DNA of 64,000 nucleotides from Nannocystis exedens (GTDB lineage: Bacteria > Myxococcota_A > Polyangia > Nannocystales > Nannocystaceae). Numbering within the stretch: the stretch's first letter is position 1; every line of letters begins with the position of its first letter. The stretch spans positions 10,006,001 to 10,070,000 of the forward strand of contig NZ_NETK01000001.1 of NCBI RefSeq assembly GCF_002343915.1, in the 5' to 3' direction. The notes under the pieces were generated by a model. It was not told where the DNA came from and made no database searches. It saw only the letters and a list, made by a program, of their open reading frames with translations. The position numbers and the translations under genes were made by a program. This document shows, piece by piece, positions 35,196-45,157 of this stretch.

Positions 35196-36203
35196 TCAGA
35201 TCGCCGCGTCGAGCTTGGTCCAGAACAGGGCGTCCGGGTAGGTGCTCATGCTGGTGTCGGCCGGGCAGGTCGGCAGGGTCTGGCCGCCACACTGCACCTG
35301 CGGCGCCGTGTACGTGGCGTTGCGGGGCGTGTTGAGGCAGCGTACGCCGGTCGTGGTCCACACCGCCTCGTTCGGGTCTTCGGAGCGGAGGAAGGTGTTG
35401 ATGTGGTACCGGTCCTGGACCTGCAGGTGGGTGCCGTTCTGCGTGAACGACTGGCCGGTGTAGCAGTAGTCGGCGCGGATCATGCGGGTGGCCACCTCGA
35501 ACTCGTCGAGCTGCCGCTCCCACGGCTTGTAGCCCCACTGCACGGCCTTGCCGATCGCCCCCGAGGTACACGCGAGGTAGAGCGTGTTGCTGCGCTTGGC
35601 CATCTTGCCGGTGACCTCGTTCACCGTCACGTCCTTGATCGGCACCATCGTGTGGCGGCCGGCGGTGTCGGCGTCGCACACCGGGACGACGTTGCCCTCG
35701 TCGTCGACGGTCTCGAAGGTGTAGTGGGCCTCGCGCGCCGAGATCTGCTGGAACGAGGCGATCCGGAGCTCGACGTCCACCTCGGGCTCGTCGTTGGCGT
35801 CGTGGTCGCCGTCACCGTCGGTGTCGGGGTTGAAGAGGGTGAGCTGCCAGCGCGAGCCGACCAGGTCGGCGCCTCTGTAGATCGTGGTGCCGACCTTCGC
35901 CTCGAGGATCCCGTCCTTGACCGCGCCGCTGGTGACGTTCACCCAGACGTTGCCCGGCCGCAGCAGCTGGGCGCCCGTGAATTGCGCCCCCTTGTGCACC
36001 TGGCCGGAGAGGTCGAGCTCGGAGAACGGGGTCGCGCCGATCGAGCTGGTGTTCAGCCACACGCCGCCCGCGGTCCCGCTGCCGGGGCGCAGCATGACCG
36101 CGCCGAGGTCCTCATCGACGGCGTCGAACTCGTCCATCTCGTCACACCCGACGGCGAAAGCGGCGCTCAAGATCACGAAGGGAACAAGGTTGCGGACGTT
36201 CAT
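35196..36203 (-). CDS. ADYC-domain lipoprotein
   Basis: The 335-residue protein has a lipoprotein signal ending FAVGC. The middle part has HETF-like strands and a Ca-binding-like acidic loop DTDGDGDHDANDE. The motif MIRADYCYTGQSFTQNGT (about residue 235) is the hallmark of ADYC-domain proteins, which are frequent in myxobacteria and often encode WGYKPW upstream, as here. Six further Cys residues suggest disulfides. Function unknown, probably surface-located. Its promoter lies in the AT-rich island at 36285. Confidence 0.85.
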   Translation of the reverse strand: MNVRNLVPFVILSAAFAVGCDEMDEFDAVDEDLGAVMLRPGSGTAGGVWLNTSSIGATPFSELDLSGQVHKGAQFTGAQLLRPGNVWVNVTSGAVKDGILEAKVGTTIYRGADLVGSRWQLTLFNPDTDGDGDHDANDEPEVDVELRIASFQQISAREAHYTFETVDDEGNVVPVCDADTAGRHTMVPIKDVTVNEVTGKMAKRSNTLYLACTSGAIGKAVQWGYKPWERQLDEFEVATRMIRADYCYTGQSFTQNGTHLQVQDRYHINTFLRSEDPNEAVWTTTGVRCLNTPRNATYTAPQVQCGGQTLPTCPADTSMSTYPDALFWTKLDAAI

Positions 36204-36284
36204 GGCGGAGGTCTCCAGCTCGGGCTCGTGACCTGTGCATGTGGCGTCCCCCAAGCTCGGCCAGCGAAATTCGATGGCCCGTAG

Positions 36285-36412
36285 CTACTTTTTTTCAACC
36301 TGCTTTAGCTGACATTTTTTATTCAGATTTACGAGAAATGGTACTTTATTTTCAAGACTATTTTCGGTTTAGCTTCGGAAAATAACGTTTGTTTTGTTGT
36401 TTTTTGATCAGT
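36285..36412. promoter_or_regulatory. AT-rich island in the divergent promoter region
   Basis: About 130 bp contain many T and A runs (TTTTTTT, ATTTTTTATT, GTTGTTTTTTG) in a chromosome otherwise of very high GC. It sits between the ADYC lipoprotein start at 36203 and the kinase start at 36551. It may be a UP-element/curved promoter, a binding site for a nucleoid silencer, or a trace of foreign DNA. Also a possible -10 TATACA lies at 36513, 33 bp before the kinase start. Confidence 0.6.
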
Positions 36413-36550
36413 GCAGGATCGCGCTCGAAGATTACCTCGTGAAATGCCGACAAATTCGTTCCCGATCGTAGCGACGATCGAGAAGACGCACCTGGCGAAC
36501 CGTGCCATGTCTCCTATACATCGAGGCGCGCCCGCCGGCGCCTGCCCTCC

Positions 36551-39500
36551 ATGGCGACGCCGAAGAACGCACTCGATCGAACCGACATCGCGGCCCCTGC
36601 CACCCGGGTCGTGCCGACCGGTCTTGAGGGACGCGACTTACTCGTCACGCAGCGGGTCGACGCGCCGGCGCGCGAGCAGCTCGTCACGCAGCGAGTCGAC
36701 GCGCCGGCGCGCGAGCAGCTCGTCACCCAGCGAGCCGACGCGCCGGCCCGCGAGCGACCCACGCCGACGGCCGTACCCCCGATCCCCTCGCTCCTGGCCC
36801 ACATCGGCCGCTTCACCATCCTCGAGCGGCTCGGCGAGGGCGCGATGGGCATCGTCTACGCCGCGTACGACGACCAGCTCGATCGCAAGGTCGCGGTCAA
36901 GGTCCTGCGCAGCGACTCGAGCCAGCGCGAGCCGCAGGCCCGCGAACGCATGCTGCGCGAGGCCCAGGCGATGGCCCGGGTGTCGCATCCCAACATCGTC
37001 GCGGTCCACGAGGTGGGCTACCACGACGGCGAGGTGTTCATCGCCATGGAGTTCGTGCGCGGGCAGAGCCTCGCAACCTGGCTCAAGGCGGCCCGGCCGT
37101 GGCGCGCCCGCGTGGAGACGTTGCTGCAGGCCGGCCGCGGCCTCGCGGTGGCGCACGCCGCCGGCCTGGTCCACCGCGACTTCAAGCCCGCCAACGTGAT
37201 CGTCGGCAGCGACGGCGTGGTCAAGGTCCTCGACTTCGGCCTCGCCCGCGCCGTCGACCGCGAGGTCGAGGAGGACCCGCCGACGCTGCGCAGCACGTTG
37301 ACGAGCTCGCTCGATCACCAGATCACGCACACCGGCACGGTCGTCGGAACCCCCGCGTACATGGCCCCCGAGCTGCTCCTGGGCCAGCCGGCGACCGAGA
37401 AGAGCGATCAGTTCAGCTTCTGCGTCAGCCTCTACGAGGCGCTCTACGACGCCTCGCCGTTCGACACCAGCAGCTTGCTGGCGCTCACCGACGCGGTGAC
37501 CCGCGGGGCCATCCGCCAGCCGCCGTCGGGCAGCCACGTCCCCGCCGCCCTGCTGCAGATCATCACGCGCGGCCTCTCGGTCGATCCGAAGCGCCGGTTC
37601 CCGTCGATGCCCGCGCTGCTGGCGGCGCTCGAGCGCACGCTCGAGCGTCGCCGCGCGCCGTGGCTGGCGACGGCCGGCCTCGCCGGCGTGCTGGCGGCCG
37701 CCGGCTTCGCCGCCGCCGCGTATTACCCGACCGGCGACCCCTGCGAGGGCGCCCGCGACGAGCTCGTCGGGCTGTGGGACGCGCCCGCAGCCGCCGCTGC
37801 GCACCAGGGTCTGCTGGGCACCGGCGTTCCGTTCGCCGAGGACACCTGGACGCGCGTGAAGGCCCGCCTCGACGCGTACGCCGGCGAGCTCGTCGACATG
37901 CGCGAGGACGCCTGCCGCGCCCATCAGCAGGGCCGGGCCTCGACGCACCTGTTCGACCTGCGGACGGCGTGCCTCGATCAGCGGCACAAGAGCCTGGCCG
38001 CGTTCGTGGCGATCCTGCAGCGCGCCGACGTCGAGGTCGTCGGCAACGCCGGTGCCGCGGCCGCCAACCTGCCGTCGCTGGCCGCCTGCGACGACACGCG
38101 GGCCCTCACCGAGGCGGTGCCTCCGCCCGACGATCCCGCCAGCGCCGCCCGGGTCGCCGGCCTGCGCGGCGTGCTGGCCGAGGCCCAGGCGCACGAGCTC
38201 GCCGGCCAGTTCAACCAGGGCCTCGCGCTCGTCGAGGGCCTCGAGCTCGGCGATCTGGCCTATCCGCCGCTCGTCGCCGAGATCGGGCTGCGGCGCGGCA
38301 GCCTGCTCAGCGAGGCCGGCCGTCACACCGAGGCCCTCCAGGAGCTCACCCAGGCCCTGCAGGTCGCGCTCGCCAGCGGCCACGACGGCGTCGCCGCGGC
38401 GCTGGCCACCCGCCGCGACTTCGTCCGCGCCGCCCGCTTGCAGCAGAGCCGCGAGGTCCTGAACGACGCCCCGTTGATCGACGGCCTCGTCGCCCGGGTC
38501 GGGTCGACCCGCGAGGGCCGCGAGCTGCGTGGCGACCACCTCAACAACCTCGGCATCGCCCACGCGGTGCTCGGCGAGTCACAAGCGGCGCGCGAGTACT
38601 TCGTCGCCTCGATCGAGGCGCGCCAGGCCGTCCTGGGCGAAGAACACCCGCAGGTCGTCTACGCGCTCGGCAACCTCGGCCTGGCGCTGATCACCGGCGA
38701 CAACGCCCTCGAGGGGGTCCGACAGCTTCGCGCCGCCTTCACCGCCGCCGAGTCGAGCCTCGGCCCCAAGCACCCGCACGTCGCCCTGCTGGCGATCAAC
38801 CTCGGCGTCGGCCTCACCGGGCTGCACCGCTTCGCCGAGGCGGCTGGTTACTTCCAGCGCGCGCTGACCCTGCAGAGCGAGCTGCTCGGGCCCGACGCGG
38901 CCGACCTGCACTGGGTGCTGACCGGCATCGGCGACCTCGAGGTGGATCAACGCCGCTGCAACGACGCGGAGGCCAGCTATCGCCGCGCCCTGCAGGTGCT
39001 GCGCGCGAGCGAGACCTCGCTCGACCCGACCGCTTTCATGCCCTTGCTCGGCCTCGGCAAGGCCGCCAGCTGTCGCGGCGACTTCGTCGCCGCCGAACGC
39101 CACTTCCAACACGCGCACCGGCTCGCCGAGCAGAGCTTCGGCGCCGACGAGCTGCGCGGGGCCGACGTCAACGACCAGCACGGCGACATGCTGCTGCGCG
39201 CCGGCGATATCGACGGCGCGCTCGTGCAGTACCAGCGGGGTCTGGAGGTCCGCAGGGCCCGCTTGCCGGCCGACGCCCCGCTGCTGGCCGACTCGCTGCG
39301 CCGGATCGCCAAGGCGCACCGGGTCGCGGGGCGCCTCGACGAGGCGGCGAAGCTGCTGCAAGAGGCCCAGCGGCTGCGCGAGCGCGACCCCGAGGTCGAG
39401 AGCGCCGAGGCGGCGCTGATCCGCCTCCGCCTCGGCGACCTCGCCCTCGATCGCAACAACCCCGGCGAGGCCCGTGGCCACTACGAGCGCGCCATCGCCA

Positions 39501-39709
39501 TCTACAGCGCCGTGAGCGAGGCCGAGATCGCCGAGCTCGCCCTGGCGCGCTTCGGCCTCGCCCGCGCCCGCGCCGCGGAGTCCGGCGCCGTCGCGCCCGA
39601 GGACCGGAGCCTGGCCGAGCAGGCCCTGGGCGCCCTGCAGAACCTCGGCCCCGCCTACCAGCCCGAGCAGGCGAGCGTGCGCGGCTGGCTGGCCGCGCAC
39701 CCGAGGTAG
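36551..39709 (+). CDS. Ser/Thr protein kinase with TM helix and TPR sensor domain
   Basis: The 1052-residue protein begins with three 13-residue tandem repeats (residues 31-69, LVTQRVDAPAREQ). The kinase domain follows: Gly loop LGEGAMG (94-100), VAVKVL with Lys 117, HRDFKPAN (about 208-215), DFG (about 228), and APE in YMAPELL. A membrane helix lies near 370-393. The outer part contains several TPRs, roughly 520-1000 (EARQAVLGEEHPQVVYALGN, NLGIAHAVLGESQAAREYF). This is the standard myxobacterial membrane kinase layout. The Thr residues in the N-terminal repeats are possible autophosphorylation or FHA-binding sites. Confidence 0.95.
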   Translation: MATPKNALDRTDIAAPATRVVPTGLEGRDLLVTQRVDAPAREQLVTQRVDAPAREQLVTQRADAPARERPTPTAVPPIPSLLAHIGRFTILERLGEGAMGIVYAAYDDQLDRKVAVKVLRSDSSQREPQARERMLREAQAMARVSHPNIVAVHEVGYHDGEVFIAMEFVRGQSLATWLKAARPWRARVETLLQAGRGLAVAHAAGLVHRDFKPANVIVGSDGVVKVLDFGLARAVDREVEEDPPTLRSTLTSSLDHQITHTGTVVGTPAYMAPELLLGQPATEKSDQFSFCVSLYEALYDASPFDTSSLLALTDAVTRGAIRQPPSGSHVPAALLQIITRGLSVDPKRRFPSMPALLAALERTLERRRAPWLATAGLAGVLAAAGFAAAAYYPTGDPCEGARDELVGLWDAPAAAAAHQGLLGTGVPFAEDTWTRVKARLDAYAGELVDMREDACRAHQQGRASTHLFDLRTACLDQRHKSLAAFVAILQRADVEVVGNAGAAAANLPSLAACDDTRALTEAVPPPDDPASAARVAGLRGVLAEAQAHELAGQFNQGLALVEGLELGDLAYPPLVAEIGLRRGSLLSEAGRHTEALQELTQALQVALASGHDGVAAALATRRDFVRAARLQQSREVLNDAPLIDGLVARVGSTREGRELRGDHLNNLGIAHAVLGESQAAREYFVASIEARQAVLGEEHPQVVYALGNLGLALITGDNALEGVRQLRAAFTAAESSLGPKHPHVALLAINLGVGLTGLHRFAEAAGYFQRALTLQSELLGPDAADLHWVLTGIGDLEVDQRRCNDAEASYRRALQVLRASETSLDPTAFMPLLGLGKAASCRGDFVAAERHFQHAHRLAEQSFGADELRGADVNDQHGDMLLRAGDIDGALVQYQRGLEVRRARLPADAPLLADSLRRIAKAHRVAGRLDEAAKLLQEAQRLRERDPEVESAEAALIRLRLGDLALDRNNPGEARGHYERAIAIYSAVSEAEIAELALARFGLARARAAESGAVAPEDRSLAEQALGALQNLGPAYQPEQASVRGWLAAHPR
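36641..36757 (+). repeat. 39-bp tandem repeat, 3 copies, in kinase N-terminus
   Basis: Copies start at 36641, 36680 and 36719 and each codes for 13 residues (LVTQRVDAPAREQ, then a near-perfect copy, then a diverged copy). Copy number could vary by slippage without breaking the frame. Confidence 0.92.
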
Positions 39710-39724
39710 GGGGTGAACGAAAGG

Positions 39725-39794
39725 GCATGCTGTTTCGGACATGCCCTTGGGTGCATGCGCGAAAGGGCATGCCCCCAAGAGCATGCCCCGTGGA
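39725..39794. repeat. 14-bp repeat block, 5 units, GCATGC type
   Basis: Units at 39725, 39739, 39753, 39767 and 39781. Four of five cores are GCATGC and one ACATGC, so this block has drifted to its own variant, as expected if units are homogenised within a block. It begins 15 bp after the kinase stop. Confidence 0.93.
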
Positions 39795-39970
39795 GAAGGC
39801 GCCGAGGCGTTCGCGCCACTGGACACGTCACTCCCCGGCGAGGGCCGCCGGCCCCGCCACCGCGGTGCTCGCGTCCGGGCGCCCAGCCTGCAGCAGGAAG
39901 CGACGGATCCCCGGCGGAGCCGTGACGGCGCCGCGGGGACACGTTCCACGCTGTCCCGGGGGACGGCCGC

Positions 39971-42073
39971 TCAGCCCGGCTGGATCGAGCAGTAGCCGGC
40001 GATGCACGTGCCCTCGCCCTCGCAGCAGGCGGCGTCGACCTCGCAGGAGTCGCCGATGTGCGAGCAGGTGTCGGGCTTGTCGGAGCAGACGGCAGGGTCG
40101 CCGTAGCAGAAGCCGTCGCAGCAGTCGAAGCCGGCGTTACAGCCCTCGCCGAGCTGCTTGCACGGCGACAGCGCCCACTCGCCGCGCATGTTGGAGTTGT
40201 TCAGCTCCTGGCCCGGGAGCCAGAACGCCGGGTGGCTCGGGTCGGTGCCGGGGGTGATGTTGCCGTCGATCGCCGTCACCCACAGCTGCTTGCGGCGGGT
40301 CATCGGGTTGGTGTCGGTGAGCGTGTTGCCGTACTTGCGCTCGGAGCCGATGATGAGCCACGAGTAGCCGCCGACCGACACCGGCAGGAACGTCGGCTCG
40401 TAGGTGGTCTGGTCCTGGCCGGGCTCGATGATGCCGAAGCCGTTGGCCTTGTCGAGGCGGACCACCGAGGAGCCGTCGAGGTTGGTCAGCCAGACCTCGG
40501 TGACGGCGGCGCGGGTGCGGGCCTGGTTGAGGCGGTTGAACGCGATCCACTGCGAGTCGGGCGAGAAGGTCGGGAACGTGGTGGTGGTGAGCCCGGGGAT
40601 CTTGTCGACGATCTGGTGGGCGTTGGCGAACGAGTTGGTCATCAGGTCGACGTCGACCAGCCACAGCTCGCTGTTGTTGAAGTCGAGCCAGTTGCCGTCG
40701 GTCTTGCGGGCGAACGCCAGCTTGGTGCCGTCGCTCGACCACACCGGGTGCTGCGGCTTGCCGCCGGGCACCGTGAGCTGCGCGAGCACCGTCGCGCTGT
40801 CGTAGGCGGTCAGCTTGAGCGCGCCGGTCTCGTCGGACTGGCCCCACACCACGTGCGAGCCGTTGGGCGAGATCGCCTGGAAGCCGGAGGCGAGGTCGGG
40901 GAAGTAGAGCACCTGGCCGGACGCGGCGTCGATGGTGCTCCACGGGCTGTAGCCGCCGTGGAAGCTGGCGGCGATCCGCGAGCCGTCCTTCGAGACGCTG
41001 TGGCAGGCGACGCAGCCGACGCCCTGCGGCTTCTGGATGAACGGCTCGGGCGCGGTGGCGCCGATGTTGAGGCGCACGACGTTGCCGTTGTTGACCTCCC
41101 AGTAATAGACGGTGCCGGTCAGGTTGGCCGGGGCGATCGTCCAGGTCTGGGTCTTGGCGAGGTAGGCCTTCTGGCCGTCGAAGCGGGCGATGTCGACCTT
41201 GACGTCGCCCTCGGTCGAGGCGGTCAGCTTGAGCCAGATGTCGGTCGGCAGCTTCGGGAAGTCGAAGCGCGACGGCGGCGGGACGTTGTGCCAGCCCTTG
41301 TACTCGAAGAACTCGCTGTAGGCGTGGATGTAATAGAGGTCGCCGGCGCCGCCGCCGTCCCACTGAATGGTGGGACCGATGAGGCCGCGCGGGAACACGG
41401 TCTTGTCGTACGGGTAGAGCAGGACCATCGCCGGGTCGGGGTCGACGGCCATCCCGAACAGGTCCTTGGTCTCCGGCGGGACCGGGTTCGGCTCGGCGTT
41501 GAACAGCAGCTTGACGGTGGCGGTGGTGGTGGCCGCGGGCAGCTCGCCGGCGCCCTCGAAGGTCACGGTGCCGACGCCGCCGGCGAAGCCCGTGGCGGTG
41601 AACATGCCCGAGAGGTCGCCGATGCCGGCGAGGTCGAGCTTGTCGAACGACCAGGTGCCGGTGACGGGGATCTTGATGCCCTTGTCGGTGACGCCGACGG
41701 CGGTGTACTGGGTCGCCGGTGGGACCACGCCGTCGACGACGGTGATGATCGCGTCGAGCGGGTCGATCTCGATCGACACGACCATGCCCGGGTCGTCGCC
41801 GGTGGTCGCCGTGGTCGCCGGGTCGACGGTGGTGCCGTTCGTGGTGCCGTCGGTGACCGGGCCGTCGGTCGGGTCGCCGACCGTGCCGCTCCCGCTCGGC
41901 TCGCTGCTCGTCGGCGTCGAGGTGTCGGTGGTATCGCTGCCGCTGCCGGTGTTGCCGGTGCTCGGCGCGGTCGAGGCGGTGATGACGGAGCTGTCGCTTT
42001 CAGCCGGACGATCGGGGTCGCCGCAGGCGAGCAGGCCGGCGGCCGAGAGGAGCGCCACATAGTTCCAACGCAT
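39971..42073 (-). CDS. Lipoprotein with PD40 propeller and CxxCH motif
   Basis: The 700-residue protein has a signal ending GLLAC, a Thr/Ser/Gly/Asp linker to about residue 95, an Ig-like region, then a TolB-type PD40 propeller (HPVWSSDGTKLAFARK, FPTFSPDSQWIAFNR). CVACHSVSKDG (about residue 345) is a single CxxCH like that in decaheme-lacking PD40 proteins, which may bind haem c. The Cys-rich C-terminus (EGCNAGFDCCDGFCYGD, CEVDAACCEGEGTCIAGYC) resembles Dickkopf-like disulfide modules. Probably surface-located; function unknown. Confidence 0.8.
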   Translation of the reverse strand: MRWNYVALLSAAGLLACGDPDRPAESDSSVITASTAPSTGNTGSGSDTTDTSTPTSSEPSGSGTVGDPTDGPVTDGTTNGTTVDPATTATTGDDPGMVVSIEIDPLDAIITVVDGVVPPATQYTAVGVTDKGIKIPVTGTWSFDKLDLAGIGDLSGMFTATGFAGGVGTVTFEGAGELPAATTTATVKLLFNAEPNPVPPETKDLFGMAVDPDPAMVLLYPYDKTVFPRGLIGPTIQWDGGGAGDLYYIHAYSEFFEYKGWHNVPPPSRFDFPKLPTDIWLKLTASTEGDVKVDIARFDGQKAYLAKTQTWTIAPANLTGTVYYWEVNNGNVVRLNIGATAPEPFIQKPQGVGCVACHSVSKDGSRIAASFHGGYSPWSTIDAASGQVLYFPDLASGFQAISPNGSHVVWGQSDETGALKLTAYDSATVLAQLTVPGGKPQHPVWSSDGTKLAFARKTDGNWLDFNNSELWLVDVDLMTNSFANAHQIVDKIPGLTTTTFPTFSPDSQWIAFNRLNQARTRAAVTEVWLTNLDGSSVVRLDKANGFGIIEPGQDQTTYEPTFLPVSVGGYSWLIIGSERKYGNTLTDTNPMTRRKQLWVTAIDGNITPGTDPSHPAFWLPGQELNNSNMRGEWALSPCKQLGEGCNAGFDCCDGFCYGDPAVCSDKPDTCSHIGDSCEVDAACCEGEGTCIAGYCSIQPG

Positions 42074-42185
42074 GCCGCGATTACAGCGAAGTTCGCCGGC
42101 CGCGGCTACACGGAGATCCCCGGTGCGACGCGAGCCCACGCAAGGCCCGGCGGCCGGCGCCGTCTGCAGGCGCGCACGCGCCGGC

Positions 42186-43058
<873 letters not shown>

Positions 43059-43245
43059 GGCCCGTTCAGGCTACCAGCGGGGAGCGCAGGTCCAGAGGAG
43101 GCGCCCCCCGCGGGCGCGCGCGTCCACGCACGCCGGGGCCGCCGCCCGTGGACCCGAGGCCGGGCCCGCCCGGCGATGAGAGTCCTCCGCCGGGGCCGCC
43201 GCCGATCGGTTCAGGTGGCCGCGCCGGCGGGTTATTCTGCCGTTC

Positions 43246-44442
43246 ATGCGAACTTCGCCTTTGTCCGCTATCGCCCTCTCCTGCCTGCTCGCTTGCGGCG
43301 ACGACGGCGCGTCCCAGACCGTCGGGGTCTCGATGTCGGCCAGTGACACAAATATGACGGACCCGTCTCCGACCTCGACCAGCGCCGGCCCGACGAGTGC
43401 GACCTCGGAGGACACCGGCACGGCGGGCGAGTCGGAGTCGGGGACGCCGACGACGACGACGCCGACGACGAGCACGAGCACGAGCACGAGCACGACGGAG
43501 CCGGAGACGAGCACGAGCACGAGCACGGGCACGACGGACCCGATCGACACGACCACGACCACGACCGATACGACGACCACGTCCACGTCGACGACCACGA
43601 CGAGCGAGACGGGCGAGACGACGACCGACTCGACCACCGGCGAGCCCGAGCCGTGCGCCTGCCCGGACATCGAGGTGCCGCTCGACGACGGGATCTTCGT
43701 CCTCTCCGACGACGCCGAGCTGTGGAAGTACTTCCCCGAGACCAACAGCTTCACGATGCTGGGCGCGATCGGCTGCGGCATGACCAATACGTTCTCGATG
43801 GCGGTCGACCGGCTCGGCTACGCGTGGGTGCAGTTCAACGGCACCGGGGAGCTGCGCAAGGTCGACGTCACCAACGTCGCCGACTGCAGCGACCCGGGCT
43901 TCGTCCCCGGCCAGAACGGGGTGACGAACTTCGGCATGGCGTTCGTGTCGAACAGCGACAGCGACAAGTGCGACCGGATCTACGGCAACACGTACAGCGG
44001 CTTCGGCGGCTACTCCGAGGGCCCCAACGCCGGCGACTTCATCACCATCGATCCGAACGACCTCGCGCTGTCCAAGCTCGGCAAGACCAACTTCGACGGT
44101 GCCGAGCTGACCGGCACCGGCGACGGGCGGGCGTTCATCTTCGGCGGGCAGTTCCCTTCGAAGCTGGTCGAGGCCGACAAGGACACCGGCGCGGCGCTCG
44201 ACGTGCTGCCGCTGAACGGGCTCGAGATCAACAACGGCGCGTTCGCGTTCGCCTTCTTCGCCGGCGACTTCTACTTCTTCACCGACAGCGACAACGACCT
44301 GTTCAACTCCGAGGTCACCCACCTCGACTACGACGACAGCGACATGAACGGGGTGCAGGACCTCACGGTGCTGACCGAGAACGCGCCGCTGCTGGTGGTC
44401 GGCGCCGGCGTGTCGACCTGCGCGCCGGTGCTGCCGATGTGA
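43246..44442 (+). CDS. Lipoprotein with long Thr/Ser linker and propeller-like domain
   Basis: The 398-residue protein has a signal ending LACGDD. Residues 30-130 are almost only Thr, Ser, Glu, Asp and Pro, built of near-repeated ACG/AGC codons. The C-terminal domain starts with ACPDIEVPLDDGIFVLSDD and has blade-like strands (MAVDRLGYAWVQFNG; DGRAFIFGGQFPSKLVEADK). Four Cys residues. Unknown role. The stop is followed 4 nt later by rpiA. Confidence 0.75.
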   Translation: MRTSPLSAIALSCLLACGDDGASQTVGVSMSASDTNMTDPSPTSTSAGPTSATSEDTGTAGESESGTPTTTTPTTSTSTSTSTTEPETSTSTSTGTTDPIDTTTTTTDTTTTSTSTTTTSETGETTTDSTTGEPEPCACPDIEVPLDDGIFVLSDDAELWKYFPETNSFTMLGAIGCGMTNTFSMAVDRLGYAWVQFNGTGELRKVDVTNVADCSDPGFVPGQNGVTNFGMAFVSNSDSDKCDRIYGNTYSGFGGYSEGPNAGDFITIDPNDLALSKLGKTNFDGAELTGTGDGRAFIFGGQFPSKLVEADKDTGAALDVLPLNGLEINNGAFAFAFFAGDFYFFTDSDNDLFNSEVTHLDYDDSDMNGVQDLTVLTENAPLLVVGAGVSTCAPVLPM

Positions 44443-44446
44443 GCCG

Positions 44447-45091
44447 ATGGTGACGGACGCGAAGCAGCGGGCGGCGCTGGCGGCGCTGGCTCACGTGTCC
44501 GCAGGGACAGTCGTCGGCGTGGGCACCGGCTCGACCGTGGCCCACTTCATCGACGCGCTGCCGCAGGCGCGGGTCGCCGGGGCGGTGGCGAGCTCGGAGC
44601 AGACGGCCGCGCGCCTGCGGGCCCGCGGGATCGCGGTGCTCGACCTCAACACGAGCGGGCCGCTGCCGCTCTACGTCGACGGCGCCGACGCCTGCGACCC
44701 GCAGCGGCGCCTGATCAAGGGGGGCGGGGCGGCGCTGACCCGCGAGAAGATCGTGGCGGCGGCGTCCGAGCGGTTCGTCTGCATCATCGACCCGAGCAAG
44801 CGGGTGCCGCGGCTCGGCGGGGTCCCGCTGCCGGTCGAGGTCATCCCGATGGCGCGCGCGCTGGTCGCCCGCACGATCGCGGCGATGACCGGCGGCACGC
44901 CCGTGTGGCGCGAGGGCGTGGTCACCGACAACGGCGGCTGGATCGTCGACGTCCACGGGCTCGCGCTCGACGAGCCCGAGGCGCTCGAGGCGGCGCTGAA
45001 CCAGATCGCCGGGGTCGTCAGCGTGGGGCTGTTCGCCCGCCGCCCGGCCGACGTCGTGATCGTCGGCGACGACCCGCCGTGGTCGTGGTGA
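44447..45091 (+). CDS. rpiA: Ribose-5-phosphate isomerase A
   Basis: The 214-residue protein interconverts ribose 5-phosphate and ribulose 5-phosphate. Motifs: VGVGTGSTVAHFI, ASSEQTAARLRARGI, YVDGADACDPQRRLIKGGGAALTREK (with the catalytic Asp/Glu/Lys set), and PKR-like DPSKRVPRLG. Shorter variants of 215-225 residues are typical. Start ATG 44447 lies 4 nt after the upstream lipoprotein stop. A weak repeat pair (44493-44520) codes for HVSAGTVVG. Confidence 0.94.
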   Translation: MVTDAKQRAALAALAHVSAGTVVGVGTGSTVAHFIDALPQARVAGAVASSEQTAARLRARGIAVLDLNTSGPLPLYVDGADACDPQRRLIKGGGAALTREKIVAAASERFVCIIDPSKRVPRLGGVPLPVEVIPMARALVARTIAAMTGGTPVWREGVVTDNGGWIVDVHGLALDEPEALEAALNQIAGVVSVGLFARRPADVVIVGDDPPWSW

Positions 45092-45097
45092 GCGAGG

Positions 45098-45153
45098 ACA
45101 TGTTCTCACGGTCATGCCTGAACGGACATGACCTCGAGGACATGCCCCGCAAA
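45098..45153. repeat. 14-bp repeat block, 4 units, bridging convergent stops
   Basis: Units at 45098 (ACATGT), 45112 (TCATGC), 45126 (ACATGA) and 45140 (ACATGC). The rpiA stop ends at 45091 and the convergent lipoprotein stop is at 45158, so the block fills the whole gap. Confidence 0.93.
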
Positions 45154-45157
45154 GCGG

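Noticed and set aside
37099..40257. 1052-residue second plus frame over the kinase
   Set aside because: Arg/Ala/Pro-rich shadow; kinase motifs lie in the other frame.
44493..44520. Repeat units inside rpiA as an insertion
   Set aside because: Only two weak units, and the residues GTVVGVGTGST are conserved in RpiA, so the match is mostly chance.
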